Notes: generated by a model from the sequence alone, not told the origin. Numbered from the stretch's first letter, positions 20,941 through 32,871 are shown. The stretch: 64,000 nt of DNA from Limnephilus marmoratus (GCA_917880885.1 OU862907.1:68381072-68445071); one strand, 5' to 3'. Made by a program: numbers and translations.

Positions 20941-21526
20941 AAAAAAAAAAAAAAAAATTATTAAGAAAAGCAATAAAATACCTTCCTACCTCGATGATGA
21001 TGTTTTATCAGAAAATTATTTTATTTTTTATTTTCAAAATTGGAACTTGTTTGTCAAGAATTCAGACTGTTCCGTGATTTTTAACGGCCGTATTTAATTA
21101 TAATGCTGGCAAATTTATAAAATACTGATGCAACCAGATATGAAATTAAAAAAAGATTTGTTTCTGAAAAAATTAAAGAATTTTTAAAGTAAATATCTAT
21201 TTTCTTATGAAAAATCTGACTTAAAAGACATATTATAAGTAAGCTGGTATGTAATGTCGCAGACGTGTCCGTGAACGTGTTCTAAGTTTAGCCTATTATT
21301 TAGCTCAAATATTGAAGATGTTTTATTTTTCACAATTAATAAATTAATTATTTTCTCTCTAGGTGAAGCCCTGCAGAAGAATCCGGGTCCCAGTTCCAGT
21401 AAAGTAATTCCCAGTCCCAGTTAAGGTAACTAATATAATTTACTTCTTTAAATTCCGCAAATTTATTTTGTTGCAGCATTTTAATTATTGAAATATGAGA
21501 TTGACAGAAATGACTTTTGAAAAAAA

Positions 21527-21585
21527 ACCATCTGAATTGGAAAGGCAAGACAAGAGGTTCTGGGTTCAAGCCCCGGTTGCATTGT
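21527..21585 (+). repeat. tRNA-like SINE fragment
   Basis: Carries ATCTGAATTGG and GGGTTCAAGCCCCGG boxes followed by GACGTTTAAATAAGAGG, the same linker as in the tandem arrays. Confidence 0.6.
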
Positions 21586-21604
21586 TTTTGACGTTTAAAT
21601 AAGA

Positions 21605-22368
21605 GGTCTCAGGATGGCGCTCTTTAAATATGGCAGAAAGTTTAAAATGTATTCAAACACTTAAGATATAATAGAAACAGGGGAAGATCCACTATTCTAA
21701 ACAAGATTTAATAAATGGGATATGCGTTTTTTTTTTGGAATTACGGAAATTTATTAAATGAAAAAATTGATAAACTCTGAATTCTATTTGGAATGAATTA
21801 ATTGAAGTGTATATTTTTGTTTTAGAAAAACTTCTAAAAAATAGAAATAAAAGTTTTACGACTTCAGAATTCTATTACATATAATATTATTCAGAAAAGC
21901 AATAAAATACCTACCTACCCTATATGATGTTTTATCAGAAAATTAATTTATTTTTAATTTTCAAAATTGGAACTTATTTGTCAAGAATTCAGACTGTTCC
22001 CTGATTTTTAACGGGCGTATTTAATTATAATGCTGACAAATTTATAGAATACTGATGCAACCAGATAAGAAATTAAAAAAAGATTTATTTCTGAAAAAAT
22101 TAAAGAATTTTTAAAGTAAATATCTATTTTCTTATGAAAAATCTAACTCACATACGATAACATAGCATAGACATATTATAAGTAAGCTGGTATGTAATGT
22201 CGCAGACGTGTCCGTGAACGTGTTCTAAGTTTAGCCTAGTATTTAGCTCAAATATTCAAGATGTTTTATGTTTCACAATTAATAAATGAATTATTTCCTC
22301 TCTAGGTGAAGCTCTGCAGAAGAATCCGGGTCCCAGTTCCAGTAAAGTAATTCCCAGTCCCAGTAAAG
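21605..22368 (+). repeat. Segmental duplication, copy 2
   Basis: Tandem partner of 20217-21425 (see there). It lacks the hairpin and the second-family SINE, so those either inserted in copy 1 after the duplication or were lost here. It ends with the same decayed PLE-like module (22306-22368). Confidence 0.85.
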
Positions 22369-22586
22369 GTAACTAATTTAATTTACTTCTTTAAATATAG
22401 CAAATTTATTTTGTGGCACCATTTTTATTCACAATTAAAAGATTTCTTTGTTTCGACCACTAATAATTAGTTTGATTATTTGCGAATAGTCAAAAAATAT
22501 TTTTAAAGACCCACTATTAAACATGTTCTCTTTGTAAATTGTCCCTCAATTAAAATAAAAATTTCCATTGACACCATTAGGTTTTA

Positions 22587-22634
22587 GTAAGCCCTGAGGA
22601 AGAGAGCATCGCTTTCGAAACATGTCGGTTTTAC
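22587..22634 (+). ncRNA. Hammerhead-ribozyme-like motif, PLE remnant
   Basis: Core CUGAGGA at 22594-22600. Stem II is GAGAGC-AUC-GCUUUC, then GAAA at 22617-22620. The stem III palindrome is ACAUGU (22620-22625), with C at 22626. Stem I pairs GUAAGCC with GGUUUUAC, one base bulged. Compared with the copies at 19638 and 29935 the stem III sequence differs, yet it is still a palindrome. No PLE protein remains nearby. Confidence 0.78.
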
Positions 22635-22639
22635 GGATA

Positions 22640-24239
22640 TTAAATGTTGTCAAAACAAAGAAATCATTTAGTTTTTAATTTATTTCAATAGATTAATTAT
22701 TTGCACCCTTTTAGACTTTCAAAAATATATTTATAAATGGATCACAAACACAGTATTGGATTGAGTCACCGATATAATATTGTACATGTAAGCCATTCTT
22801 GAAAGATTTGAGTTTTGTTTACGAACAAAACTATTTATAAATATTCGTATTGCGTAGGTATGTACGGGCGCAAACAATTATAGGTCTCGCAAGTTAAGTT
22901 GACTTCATCACAGTACTCACACAGATGCAAAACTTTCATACAGCGTGTTTCGTTTTGAGCTTTTAACAAAAAAGCAATTAATAATTATTTCACAATTGAG
23001 AATTCGAATCCAAAGCGTGTTTAAATCGGTAACATAAAACTAATGTTATTTTACAACATTTTTATAGAAATACTGAAGGTTTAGGAAGAAAAATAAGTTT
23101 ATTAACTAAATGCGATAATCTTCAGGATTGAATTCAAAGGGGTAGGTATTCATAAATAACAACAAGGTTAAAAAAATATTATGTTATTTAAAAGAATTAA
23201 TTCGATTTTCATTCAAAGTTAAAAATTTCCCATATAAAACATCTCCATTGCCGCCATTTTTTTACGGATTTGACATTTGTAAAGTTTCGTTTAAAACTCA
23301 ATACGCATTAATTACTTGGTTTACCTAAACTAAGAACCTAACGTTGAAATGAAGTATGATTTACAAAACCTGGGCTTACAAATTTGGCTGATATGGATTA
23401 TTTACTTTTTATAATTATGTGTTGGCAATCATCAGCAACAGTAATTATTTAATTATGTATCAGTCATCATCAGCAACTATCTATACGTATATTATCTAAA
23501 ATATAACAGATTACTAACACAAAGGTACAAAAGATTAACTGTTGAATAGGTACTAGTCTGTGATAGATACTCCAGTTGCCTTAGACGTCAAATCATGCAA
23601 GTCATTTATGCTTAAAAGTTGACCACCGTTTTTTTTCATCACGAATAAGTAAAATAATTAAACATACGGAATAAAATTTCACGGTTTGGTCCATTCAGTG
23701 ATAAGCCACGTTCCGTTTCGTAACAGGACTCCATGATATCGTAATAAATATTAAACTTGCACACTTTACAAACACTATTTATTATTTCAAATTTATAAAT
23801 TTGTCATTATTTGTCACTTGCGAAATGTAGGTGCACGTATGTTTAAATCAAATTACAAACCGAATGAATAGAACATCCTGTAAGTACAGCCTCAAAAGGG
23901 TGTCGTTAAACTTGCCTCTCTTCTAAAAGTGGGCGTAAGCAAGACAGAGAACCTTATCGGATTTGTGGGCGTCGCTTTACGTTCACACAGATAGACCAAT
24001 ACATCAATACTAAGCATTTTTATTGCTTCCAACTTAAAGTGTTTTACCTATAATTCATCCTAATATTTTAATTTTAATTTATTTTTACTATCATTATAAA
24101 TATACCATAAACACTGATTACATGCCACAAAAATCATAGTTAAATGAGAAATAATAATAAAAAACAGTTCATTGTAGCATTTGATTAAGAAATAACACCA
24201 GATAGTTTATCAAAAAGTTTTTTGCTTTAAATAATTATT
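22640..24239. other. Gene-free stretch
   Basis: 22690-22890 resembles 33590-33760 (ATAAATGGATYACAAAYACA, CGTAGGTATG, GGGCGCAAACAAT), so it belongs to a dispersed repeat that follows the PLE-like modules. The remainder is AT-rich and I see no gene in it. Confidence 0.5.
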
Positions 24240-24700
24240 CTATTACCATCTGTAAAAAAGCAGATTATGATTCATTTAAGTATCACGTTAATATCTTTAT
24301 TAAAGATGTTAACAACGTCATTTAGTGCAATAATAAATTTGGACCCAAACGAGACTCTTTTGGAATACCACTGATAGTTTTAAATTGGTTAGAAAGGAAC
24401 GAATTAATTTTAGAATTAATTTAAAACTCTACCGGATAGTTGGGTAGTTTGGAAAACAGTCCATTAGTTTTTCATCGATATCGTGCGTACCATAATAATT
24501 TAATGGCATACTTTGTTAAAGGTCTTAATAAAATCCTGTATAAAATGTGGAATCGACTTGAATTCTGTTAACTAATGCCTTCGTTATATAGTTTTGTAAA
24601 AGCTGATCCGCATGTTAAAAATCCATGTTGATCCGAAATAGTGGGATGGTATATATATAAAGAAATTTTATCTAGTGTTAGTTTAAAAAAAATTCAATGC
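24240..24700 (-). pseudogene. Non-LTR RT relic, minus strand
   Basis: The minus-strand translation shows a decayed SGIPKESRLGP in place of the RT box SGVPQGSxLGP, surrounded by words shared with 17555-17935 and 34430-34760 (GGCATACTTTGT, CTCTACCGGATAG). Many stops. Confidence 0.65.
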
Positions 24701-25239
24701 TACGGATAGCTTACATATCAGTCAATTATTAGTTACGTAACATTTATTACCCATCTTAGGTGTTATATGACAACGTTTCTAATGATTCGGGAAGCAACCT
24801 GTGTCAAGGGATTGACTAAACAGTAAAAAATCGGCTCAGCCAGTGAAGCGATATAATTTATAAAGATATTTGGAATGCACATTATCGGGTCCGGCCTTTT
24901 TGTTTTTGTCTACAGATTTAATCTTAGTTTTAACATCGTTTATGACAGGGATATGTATGCTCTTGTTCAGGGACGAAGGTGGCATATAATTATTGTCTGG
25001 GATATCTTCGATACTTTAGAAGTAATCAGCAAAATAGTTAACCTTCACTTTCACGTCAGTAGGTACTACTCTTTTCTCTGACGTGTATTGAGAAAGTTGT
25101 AAGCTGTAATTATTGTAAGCCTTGTTTGTTTTTTCTTAGACAGTTAACATGAGTGAAAAAGTTTGGTTTGTTAGAAGGTATAAAAGATTGAAGATTTAGG
25201 TATACAATTAAAATACAATTTTTAGACATTTTTTTTACA

Positions 25240-25500
25240 TTGAATTCTATAGTTGTGAAATATCTAGTAGTCGTTAAGGGAATTCGATTCGATTTGGTAT
25301 TGTAGATTTGTTTGACTTGACATAGAGAGAGTAAGTTAGTAATATCTTTTATTTCACGTATACTTTCTGGCAGGCTTAAGTTGTTATAAGAGTCCCAATG
25401 AATGCTAGGGCTAGAGGTATTATAGCTCCACAGGCTTATTTGGAACAACTCATATAGGTCTTAAAGAATTTCTTGAATCCTATACTTTCTTAATCCAAAA
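25240..25500 (-). pseudogene. Decayed LINE-like C-terminal fragment (family E)
   Basis: Shares with 37931-38160 the words TAGAGAGAGTAAGTT and GGAACAACTCATATAGGTCTTA, and with about 32290-32370 the GCTATAATACCTCTAG region. A minus-strand frame (25110-25448) has KQIYNTKSNRIPLTTTRYF, in the style of a LINE ORF2 C-terminus. The assignment is weak. Confidence 0.45.
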
Positions 25501-25921
25501 TTCTAGCAGATACAAAATCAGTTTCCGCTGACATGGCAGGGTCTTTGACCCTGCAAGCGGTTTTTCGATTTTAATTTCAGAGGCGGGAACACCTCAGAAA
25601 TAAAAGTTAATATGTTCTCTGATAGTAGAGTTTTGCCCCTTTGAATGTACAACTATTAGAATGTTTGCTAAAAAAATAATTTTTCGTGTTGGGACTTAAT
25701 AAGATCCTGGATGTTTTAAGAAAAATAAATTCTGAGAAAATCCATCGAAAATCTGAAAATAGTTAGGAAAATTTAAAAAACCCGAATATTTTTATATTGT
25801 AAGTTTGAATATTTTCCTTGTAGAGAATTTTTTATTTTTTCTGAAAGAACATCGGAATTTTTTTGCTAAGAATTTGGCAATTGAGCAGGCAAATCTTAAA
25901 AAACTTTTTGAGTTTTAACTA

Positions 25922-26125
25922 TTTGTCATTTGAAGTTTGGAAACTAATCATGTTGGGAAATCTTTGTCATTTGAAGTTTGTAAACTCATAATGTTGGGAA
26001 ATCTTTGTCATGTGAAGTTTGGAAACTAATCATGTTGCGAAATCTTTGTCATTTGAAGTTTGGAAACTCATCATGTTGGGAAATATTTGTCATTTGAAGT
26101 TTGGAAACTAATCATATTGGGAAAA
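25922..26125 (+). repeat. 41-bp tandem repeat, about five copies
   Basis: Period 41 bp (starts at 25922, 25963 and so on), each with TTTGTCATTTGAAGTTTGGA and CATGTTGGGAAAT. A few substitutions separate the copies. The last half-motif (CATGTTGGGAAA) also appears alone at about 26175 and 33185. Confidence 0.88.
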
Positions 26126-26476
26126 GGTTAAAGACATATTTATTTTAGAAATTATGTATTTTGCAAATTTTCCATGTTGGGAAATATAGGGAAATATAAA
26201 TAAACTATATATTTTTTTACAAATCTTCCAGGAAAATTTGAAAATCGGAAAACTTAGAAAAATCGGGAAAAAAAAACTCGGAAAACACGTCGGGAATATT
26301 TTGTACAAATATTCTGAAATTTATCTTTTTGATTTTGTTATTCGTGAAAACATTTATTTATTTTATTTATTTCCTTTATACATTCAATTATATATTTTTT
26401 TAAATTTTTAAACACGGTTTATCACAAACAAGTTCTATCTAATGTCAAGGTCAACAGCTATTTTGCCTTCTGAAGG

Positions 26477-27165
26477 CAGTGGCGGATACAGGGGGTGGGC
26501 GCGGGGGGCGCGCGCCCCCCTCTTGGTCACCCTAAATACAAGAAAATCTTTCTTCAATCATTCGCTCTACATGTCTAAACCATCTAAGCGTCCCTTTCTT
26601 AATCTTACTTATCACGCTTGTATCATGTAGGGTCTTTTTGAGGAGAGGAAGGAATGAACATTGGTCTTGAAGAGACCCATGTTGTAGGAAGGAGGAAACA
26701 CAGAGGCCGGCAAATCATTCCACAGCCGAGCTGTTGAACACAAGAGCGAGTCGAAGAAGCGACCCGTTCTCATGTGACAAATGTCAACCGTATACAAATG
26801 TTGGGCACGCGTTTGGCGTGTTTCCCGACTAAGCATCGGTGCCGAAGGGATCAATGACGCTAGTTCCTCAGACGATCATCCATTGTAATACCAGTAGAAC
26901 AAGGATAGCATCCCCATCCGACGCCTGTGCTCTAAAGATTGCAATCCGTCTGTTAAGATGGGAGAATCTAAAACGGACTGCCCGTTTCTGCACAGAGTCG
27001 AGGGTATTTTTTATGTATTTTCGAGCTCCAGACCAGAAGTGGCTGCCAAAATAATATAGTCGTTCCCCTCTTTGTGCGGTTCGTCGTATTCTCCCCGTTT
27101 TCTACTTTTTAGATTTCTTATATCTTTAGCGCCCCCCCCTTGAGTTTTTTCTGTATCCGCCACTG
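26477..27165. mobile_element. hAT-like non-autonomous element with perfect 8-bp target duplication
   Basis: Termini CAGTGGCGGATACAG and CTGTATCCGCCACTG are perfect 15-bp inverted repeats. TCTGAAGG flanks both sides (26469-26476, 27166-27173). TIR style and 8-bp duplication fit hAT. There is no transposase. The interior carries a minus-strand RTE-like fragment (about 26520-26640) and a different LINE fragment (26612-27060). A second copy is at 52272-53444. Confidence 0.92.
26612..27060 (-). pseudogene. LINE reverse transcriptase C-terminal fragment
   Basis: The minus-strand frame at 26612-26854 holds RTGRFFDSLLCSTARLWNDL then VFPPSYNMGLFKTNV, the conserved C-terminal tail of many insect non-LTR RT proteins. 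Upstream in the same orientation are SGARKYIKNTLDSVQKRAVR-like words. It is captured inside the hAT-like element. Frame breaks and missing catalytic regions make it a relic. Confidence 0.75.
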
Positions 27166-27439
27166 TCTGAAGGCTTTATCAAACTGAGGTTAAGCCACTT
27201 ACAGAAGATATATTAATATAATTTCTAAAAAGGTACTTGTCGTGATAAAGTTATTGCTGTTAATTTTAATTACCGGTAATATCTATGCACTTATTCATTT
27301 TTGAGTAAAAAGACGTAAATTATGAATGGTTATTATTATTTTTGAAGTTTCCCCAATGACTGCATTGTTTAAATGTGACTGAAGGTCGTTAGACGTTAAG
27401 TATAATAATAATAATAAGCCTTTTTATTCTGGACTTCTG

Positions 27440-27640
27440 TTAGGTATGTATTAGACATGATCTTATTTGTTATAGTATATCCCGAAGCTCAGTTTGCCTC
27501 TTGGCATAGGCCTCCTCTAACATTTTCCATTGGAACCTGTCACGCGCTACTCTTCTCCATTGATGTGAGTTTTAGGTCATCTTCCCATCTTATGTGTTGA
27601 CGTCCTCTACTTGTCTTGCCATCTCTGGGAGACGTTAAGT
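27440..27640 (-). pseudogene. RTE-like ORF2 C-terminus relic
   Basis: The minus-strand translation has WRRVARDRFQWKMLEEAYAK, the tail seen in many RTE/other insect LINE proteins (W..VA.DR..W....EA). Frameshifts interrupt the preceding GRPRQ region. Confidence 0.65.
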
Positions 27641-28107
27641 AAGTTATTCCCAAATGATGACTAAGGGGTTTCTTTTTCCAGCACAATTAAGTATTTTTAT
27701 GGTTTCTTATATTTGAAATTGTCTAATCCGAATGATTATTAAAAATTTTATTTATAAGAATTCGATCCGACAAATTTCACAGATCCAAATTTATTATTCG
27801 TTTTATTAGTCGCTTGGTAAATTAGTTAAGTTTTTTTTGTGTTTTAAATGACTTATATAAATTAAATGTTTTCATATCTTCAAACAAGAACAATGAAAAG
27901 ACAAATGTCTGAAATTTTTTATCAAAATTCCCAACCTTTTGTCGACCAATTTTCCGGGAAGAATTTTTTCAAAAGAATAAAAATTTCTCAAAATATTGAA
28001 AAACAATAAAAAAAAACAAATATTCAACCATATTTTTTTTGTACATCCTTAGTTTGAAATCAAGTCGAATAAAACTTCTCGATCTGGTCCCCCATTTTAA
28101 AATACAT

Positions 28108-28332
28108 TCAGATTTGAACGAAAAGATTCAATATAATTTCCGAAGATACATTCATTTTTAAGTCAGTATTTTTTCTGTTGTTACTGCGCCATTGAACGGG
28201 ATTTATTATTTTATTATTATTTTCAGGTGTACCAAATAAAAATGTATTAGTTGAAATGAGTTTGAGTTTCTTATTTAGGGTTTTATCAATTAAATTTGTG
28301 CAGAATCTTTTATATATCCATCTTTTCCTCAC
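28108..28332 (-). pseudogene. PLE linker fragment, inverted
   Basis: The minus-strand frame reads LIDKTLNKKLKLISTNTFLF and NPVQWRSNNRKNTDL, matching the segment between RT and GIY-YIG of the PLE at 18187-19422 (LIDTILNKKQKQIATKNFLF, then QWRR). The next PLE segment (KNLPFHIKPAFYTDNNLGK) lies on the opposite strand at 28335-28410, so an inversion broke the element at about 28333. Confidence 0.78.
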
Positions 28333-28334
28333 TT

Positions 28335-28410
28335 AGTACAAAAAACTTGCCTTTCCACATTAAACCCGCATTCTATACTGATAACAATTTAGGTAAATTA
28401 CTAAAAAAAC
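28335..28410 (+). pseudogene. PLE fragment continuing on plus strand
   Basis: Translates as NLPFHIKPAFYTDNNLGKLL, homologous to the stretch just before the GIY-YIG domain. Its continuation appears about 1.1 kb downstream at 29500. Confidence 0.75.
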
Positions 28411-29499
28411 ACTAACAGCATTACTACCTAATAACAAAACGCCTTAACGAGCGGTGAACTGCATATTTGTTGCTTGCGCGGTGATCTGTGTTTTTACGTC
28501 TTTACTAATAACACAATCACGTATTTTATGATTTTTATGTTGGTCGCTTTGAATCTCACATAGATCTGCGCAGGCGCGCGTACATCTTGTTTTATAAACT
28601 TCGCGATAAAACAATGTTGGACAATGTTCAGTTGTATTTGAAGTTAATTTTTATGTTTTTGAAGATAATTTTCGTTTAAATGATCAATTCACTGTGATAT
28701 TAGTGTAATTGAACATAATTACCAACGCTGGCGTTACTTTTTTTCAGTTTTAGTCCTTTAAATATTGTTTTGTTGATGATTTAGTTTCGTTAAAGATAGG
28801 TTTTAGGTTATTTCTGAAATTTTATTTTTTAACGACTTTTCTGCGTGAATTTAATAAAACTTCCATAATAATGTAAAAGCCTCATGCATGTGTAAATAAA
28901 AACAAATTCGAGAAATCGACCTATTAATTGCGTAAAAATGAATCCAAGATTTTTTCAGTTATTTTTTCGGAATAATTGTTATATTTTTTTATCCTTTTTA
29001 ATTATATGAACGAGATAAAAAGTGAAGTGATAGTTTTCTACCAAATTCATAAAGAAAGAGGTGTGTATTTTTGAAATTTAGAATTTTCCAAAATTTTTCG
29101 ACCATTTACATGATTATGTTTACAGTCAGCTGTTTTTTTTTCAAATTCTTTCATGTTGAAACTTAAAATACTGCAATTTTCAAAAACGATCGTATATTTC
29201 AGATACAAAAATCTAAAAGGCCATTCTATCTAGTTTATATAAAGGTATTTGCTTTTACGACATCTTCAAAAATAAGAAATATACAAGACATTTAAAATAC
29301 GTTGAAAAATTCCAAATTTCCTTCGGACGTCAATCGTTAAAACAGAGATAAACTACCCTCTCAGGCCATGTAAACAATGTGTATTTCTTTCAATGAAATT
29401 TTTTTAATTAGTAATGTTTTCACATCCGCGGCCGTTTGTCAATTGAATAAAATTTTCACGGGGATTCTTAGTAAGGCTGTAAATATACCTAGAGATCAA
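28411..29499. other. Unrecognised segment separating PLE parts
   Basis: About 1.1 kb of AT-rich sequence lies between two consecutive parts of one PLE copy. I see no gene or clean terminal repeats in it. It could be an old insertion. Confidence 0.4.
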
Positions 29500-29830
29500 A
29501 TTAAGCCACTCAGGCATTTACCAACTATGTTGCAATGATTGTTCTTCGTTCTACATAGGTACGACAACTAGAAAAATAAATATTTAAATCACAGAATATT
29601 TAAGATGCTTAAATAATAATAATTTTTCAGAGGTTGCTAATCACCTAATTTCCACAGATCACACTTTTAATAAGGACTCAGGGGTTAAAATTCTTCACCG
29701 TAACAATAAAAGCAAAAAATTAGATAACTAAGAAGCATTTGAAATCAGAAAATCACTAAATATTAATAATTCCAGTATTTTGAATAACTTATATGAATAT
29801 TTTTCCAATAAACCGCTCTGTTCTTCCCGG
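29500..29830 (+). pseudogene. PLE GIY-YIG domain relic
   Basis: Readable as CCNDCSSFYIGTTTRKINI, then EYLRCLNNNNFSEVANHLI and a DHTFNKDSGVKILHRN-like part, with stops and a frame change. It matches the nuclease domain of the intact frame at 18187-19422. The hammerhead-like motif at 29935 follows at the expected distance. Confidence 0.82.
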
Positions 29831-29934
29831 AAATCCCGCAATTACCCCCAGCCCTTTGCTTACCTCCCATCCAAACACCTGAAATTTGTAGATATATCTG
29901 TCAATATTCTGTATCATAGATTAGATTTAATATT

Positions 29935-29972
29935 CTCCTGACGAAGGAAGGGTGCTTCTGAAACCGGTAGAG
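29935..29972 (+). ncRNA. Hammerhead-ribozyme-like motif of PLE relic
   Basis: Core CUGACGA at 29938-29944. Stem II is GGAAG-GGUG-CUUCU, then GAAA at 29960-29963 and the palindromic stem III ACCGGU (29963-29968). A at 29969 is at the cleavage position, and CUC/GAG forms the start of stem I, with UUUAA words able to extend it. As in the other copies, one unpaired base lies between the core and stem II. Confidence 0.75.
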
Positions 29973-29999
29973 TGTTTAAAATAAAAGTGGTCTTAAACA

Positions 30000-31110
30000 A
30001 ATTTGTGTTTTTTTTATTGTAAAATTATCATGGTTACAAAACAGTAAACTGTTTATTAAATTAAATCAATTTTTAGAAAAAAATGAGCGCAGTCAAAAAA
30101 AAAAATATTAATATTTATCGCATACAACCGTAACTAAGTTCATAAAACAAGATTGTATATCCAATATATACCTGTATCATCTTTTTTTCTTCAACTGGTT
30201 TTCTTATTCACGCTTTCGATCTAACAGAACTGCTCTGGGTGCATTGATTTCTGGTGATTTTTTAATGAAGTGGTAGTATGTCTTTTCCACGAGTAACCTT
30301 ATCCCTTTTTTAACACCCGGAATTCTCCGGATCATTTTTGCCTAAAATAAAGTCCAGATGCTGATTTTTAATGATGGCGTCATTTTTATTTACTTTTTCA
30401 CTTAATATTTACATAGAATTATTCATCAACCACTCAAAAAAAACTTGGATAAACACAGTCAACAAACACTGTCATTGATTCTCAATGGGAATCACGACGA
30501 TAACAAAACCTGTCAGATCTTATCAGCAATGTGTGCCTTCCTATTGGTCAGTTAGTGAACGAAGATAGCAACTAACAAACACGCGCACTAGCACTACTAG
30601 CAGGCACCCGGTACTACTACTATGGCCCCGGCCACTGTATGCATTCATTGGGGATGCGAATATCGCCTATATATAAATATATTGTTATCTTTCAAATTTA
30701 TGAAATTGACACATATGTTTTAAACTAAAAATATGTATTATGTAATTTTTATTTTCTACAATCTGGCGTAACGGTAAATAAAATGAAAAATTGATTTTGG
30801 CTGTACAAGACAAAGTTTTGTTTTGATATTAAATAAATATTTAGTTATTGATTAATATTATTTTTGTATTTCTGGTTTTTTATTATTTTTTCAATGTCAT
30901 TTGCCTCATTGCCGTTATTAGGTCAGTTCAGTTTCAGTTAATTTAATATATCCGTACATAACAAAAAAATGAAAGTGGTTTAAAAATAGCTTTAAGAACC
31001 AATAATAATTTAGGAACTTGCCTTAGAAATTAAAAAAAAATAGAAATCCTAAACTCAAAAACGGTGGCATATATATGAATTAAAAAAATTAACAATAAAT
31101 TCATTAAATA
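30000..31110. other. Gene-free stretch
   Basis: No ORF with motifs, RNA gene or clear repeat is visible. A short CG-richer patch at about 30570-30650 has no recognisable function. Confidence 0.4.
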
Positions 31111-31117
31111 TATGTAA

Positions 31118-31790
31118 TACTAGCTGGTTCCCGGCATGCGTTGCAATACCATATTCAAATAAATACTTTTTTCTCCCGGAATCACCTTCCCGTGCGTCCC
31201 CGTTCCCCTCCCGCGTCCCCTTCCTAGCTAACTTTATAAATTATCTAATACTTGCACTTTTAAACTCGCGATATCTTTCGAATTGTATGTCCGAATTGAA
31301 TAATTCAAAAAGTTAAATAAAGGTATTAAAGCAGTCTTGTTTACGAAGTAATTTATTTTGATAAGGATTAAAACCAAGATACAAATAAAGATCCTTTTCA
31401 AGCGGCGACATTTTAATTAAAATTTTCAAATAAAAGAACACTTATTGTGGCATAACTATAATAGTTAGACATATACTGTCGCGACACTTTTTGTAAATAA
31501 TGATATCTTCTGCAAAGTCGTAGTACATTGTTTTATTCTATCATTAATAGTTTTCGCAGCGCACGCGATGCAAAGAATATTTTAGGTAGTTTTTTTACAC
31601 CTTGGGTTACATTATGAGAGTTTTAGTAAAGATTCCTAATTTTTTTGAAAATATAATATAGCTTATGTCACCCGGGGATAGTGTAGCTTCCTACCAGTGA
31701 AAGAATTTTTCAAATCGGTTCAGTAGTTTCGGAGCCTATTCGATGCAAACAAACAAACAAATCTTACCTCTTTATATAGTGTCTTAGATC
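31118..31790 (+). repeat. Dispersed repeat (family A2)
   Basis: It starts ACTAGCTGGTTCCCGGCATG like 51622 (ACTAGCTGATACCCGGCATG), with CTCCCGCGTCCC in the early part. It ends around TCGGTTCAGTAGTTTCGGAG, an ACAAACAAACAAA run and TATATAGTG. No coding capacity. Confidence 0.6.
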
Positions 31791-31799
31791 TTAGATATG

Positions 31800-31920
31800 G
31801 TACGAGATATTTGCGGCCCTGGTGTAAGACCACTATTCAGAATTGAAACGTCGCGGCGTCGTCGCTTAAAATGGCTTTGGCCGTGTTTGGTGACCAGATC
31901 TGAATAGCCAAGTAGATACC
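31800..31920 (-). repeat. SINE-body fragment, minus strand
   Basis: The complement matches the block seen three times at 49390-49985: GGCTATTCAGATCTGGTCACC, a TTTCAATTCTGAATAGTGGT word and ACACCAGGGC. Confidence 0.65.
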
Positions 31921-32069
31921 TACTAATATAAATAAATATATCTTTCCCCTCCCAACTACCTTCAGCCTCAAAACATACCCCGATAGGGATTGCCATAGTC
32001 TCGGACGGGAGCGGTTGAGACTAGAGTTTGTGCGGTATTCATATAAAAAACAAATAAAAAAATCACAAA

Positions 32070-32380
32070 TTGTAGCAGGTAAAAACCCGCTTCCGCTGTC
32101 CTGGCCGGTCCTTTGCATCTGCAGGAGGCTTGTCGATGGGCTTCGTCCAATTTAGTAAAGTTCCCTGAAGGTAGAGTGTTTCCCCTTTGTGTATGTACAA
32201 CAGCAATTATTGGAATGTTTGCTAAAATTAATTTGTCACATACTCGTAGGTACCTAATCATTTTTCTAATGAGTTGTACTTGAAAACGAACAAATGAGCC
32301 TGTGGAGCTATAATACCTCTAGCACTCATTGGATGAATAAGGACTCTTATAACAACAGAAAATGTTTGGCTTCTTTCTTG
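32070..32380. repeat. Dispersed repeat shared with 25500 and 38175
   Basis: Common words: TAGCAGRTAAAAACCCGCTT, GTAGAGTKTTKCCCCTTTG and TGTACAACAGCAATTATTGG. Three copies in the window follow family E fragments, so the two may be parts of one element. Class unknown. Confidence 0.5.
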
Positions 32381-32871
32381 TAAATTCCATGGGTTTTAGG
32401 AATATTTTAATTTCAAAATTGTGTGTATCTTTAGTCCGAAATCAAGTCGAATATAACACTTTGATCTGGTCCCCCCATTTTAAAATACCTTCAGATTTGA
32501 TCGAAAAAATTCAATATAAATTCCGAAGACTAAAATAACTCGGTATTCCTTTCTGTTACTGAGGAAAATTGGAAAATGGGTGGAAAAATTGTCTTAAAAC
32601 TTTAAAAACGTTTAATTTTATGCTTTTGTTAATTGAAATGGTGAGAAATTTTTGATTCTGGAAAATTTTGTTTTTCTAAAAATCTCTTTCCAACAATCAG
32701 AAAAATTTGTCGGAAAAGAGATCCGGAATTTTTTATGGACATTCGTTTTCTACACATCGTGTGAAGTTGAGAATTTTCCATGTAGAGAAATTTTTATTAT
32801 TTAAAAAAAATTCTTCCGAAAATTTTTAAATCGGAGATTTTATCTCGCAAAACTAACTGGTCGCTAAATAT

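Larger units (their letters stand above)
20217..21425 (+). repeat. Segmental duplication, copy 1
   Basis: Shared in order with 21605-22368: ATGGCAGAAAGTTTAAAATG, GGGATATGCGTTTTTTTT, TCAAGAATTCAGACTGTTCC, GTCGCAGACGTGTCCGTGAACG, and finally a module with GAAGAATCCGGGTCCCAG. Copy 1 is longer because it contains the hairpin at 20486-20664 and the SINE at 20751-20935. Confidence 0.85.

Noticed and set aside
25922..26125. CRISPR-like array (41-bp periodic repeat)
   Set aside because: The whole unit repeats with no unique spacers, and the genome is eukaryotic. It is a minisatellite.
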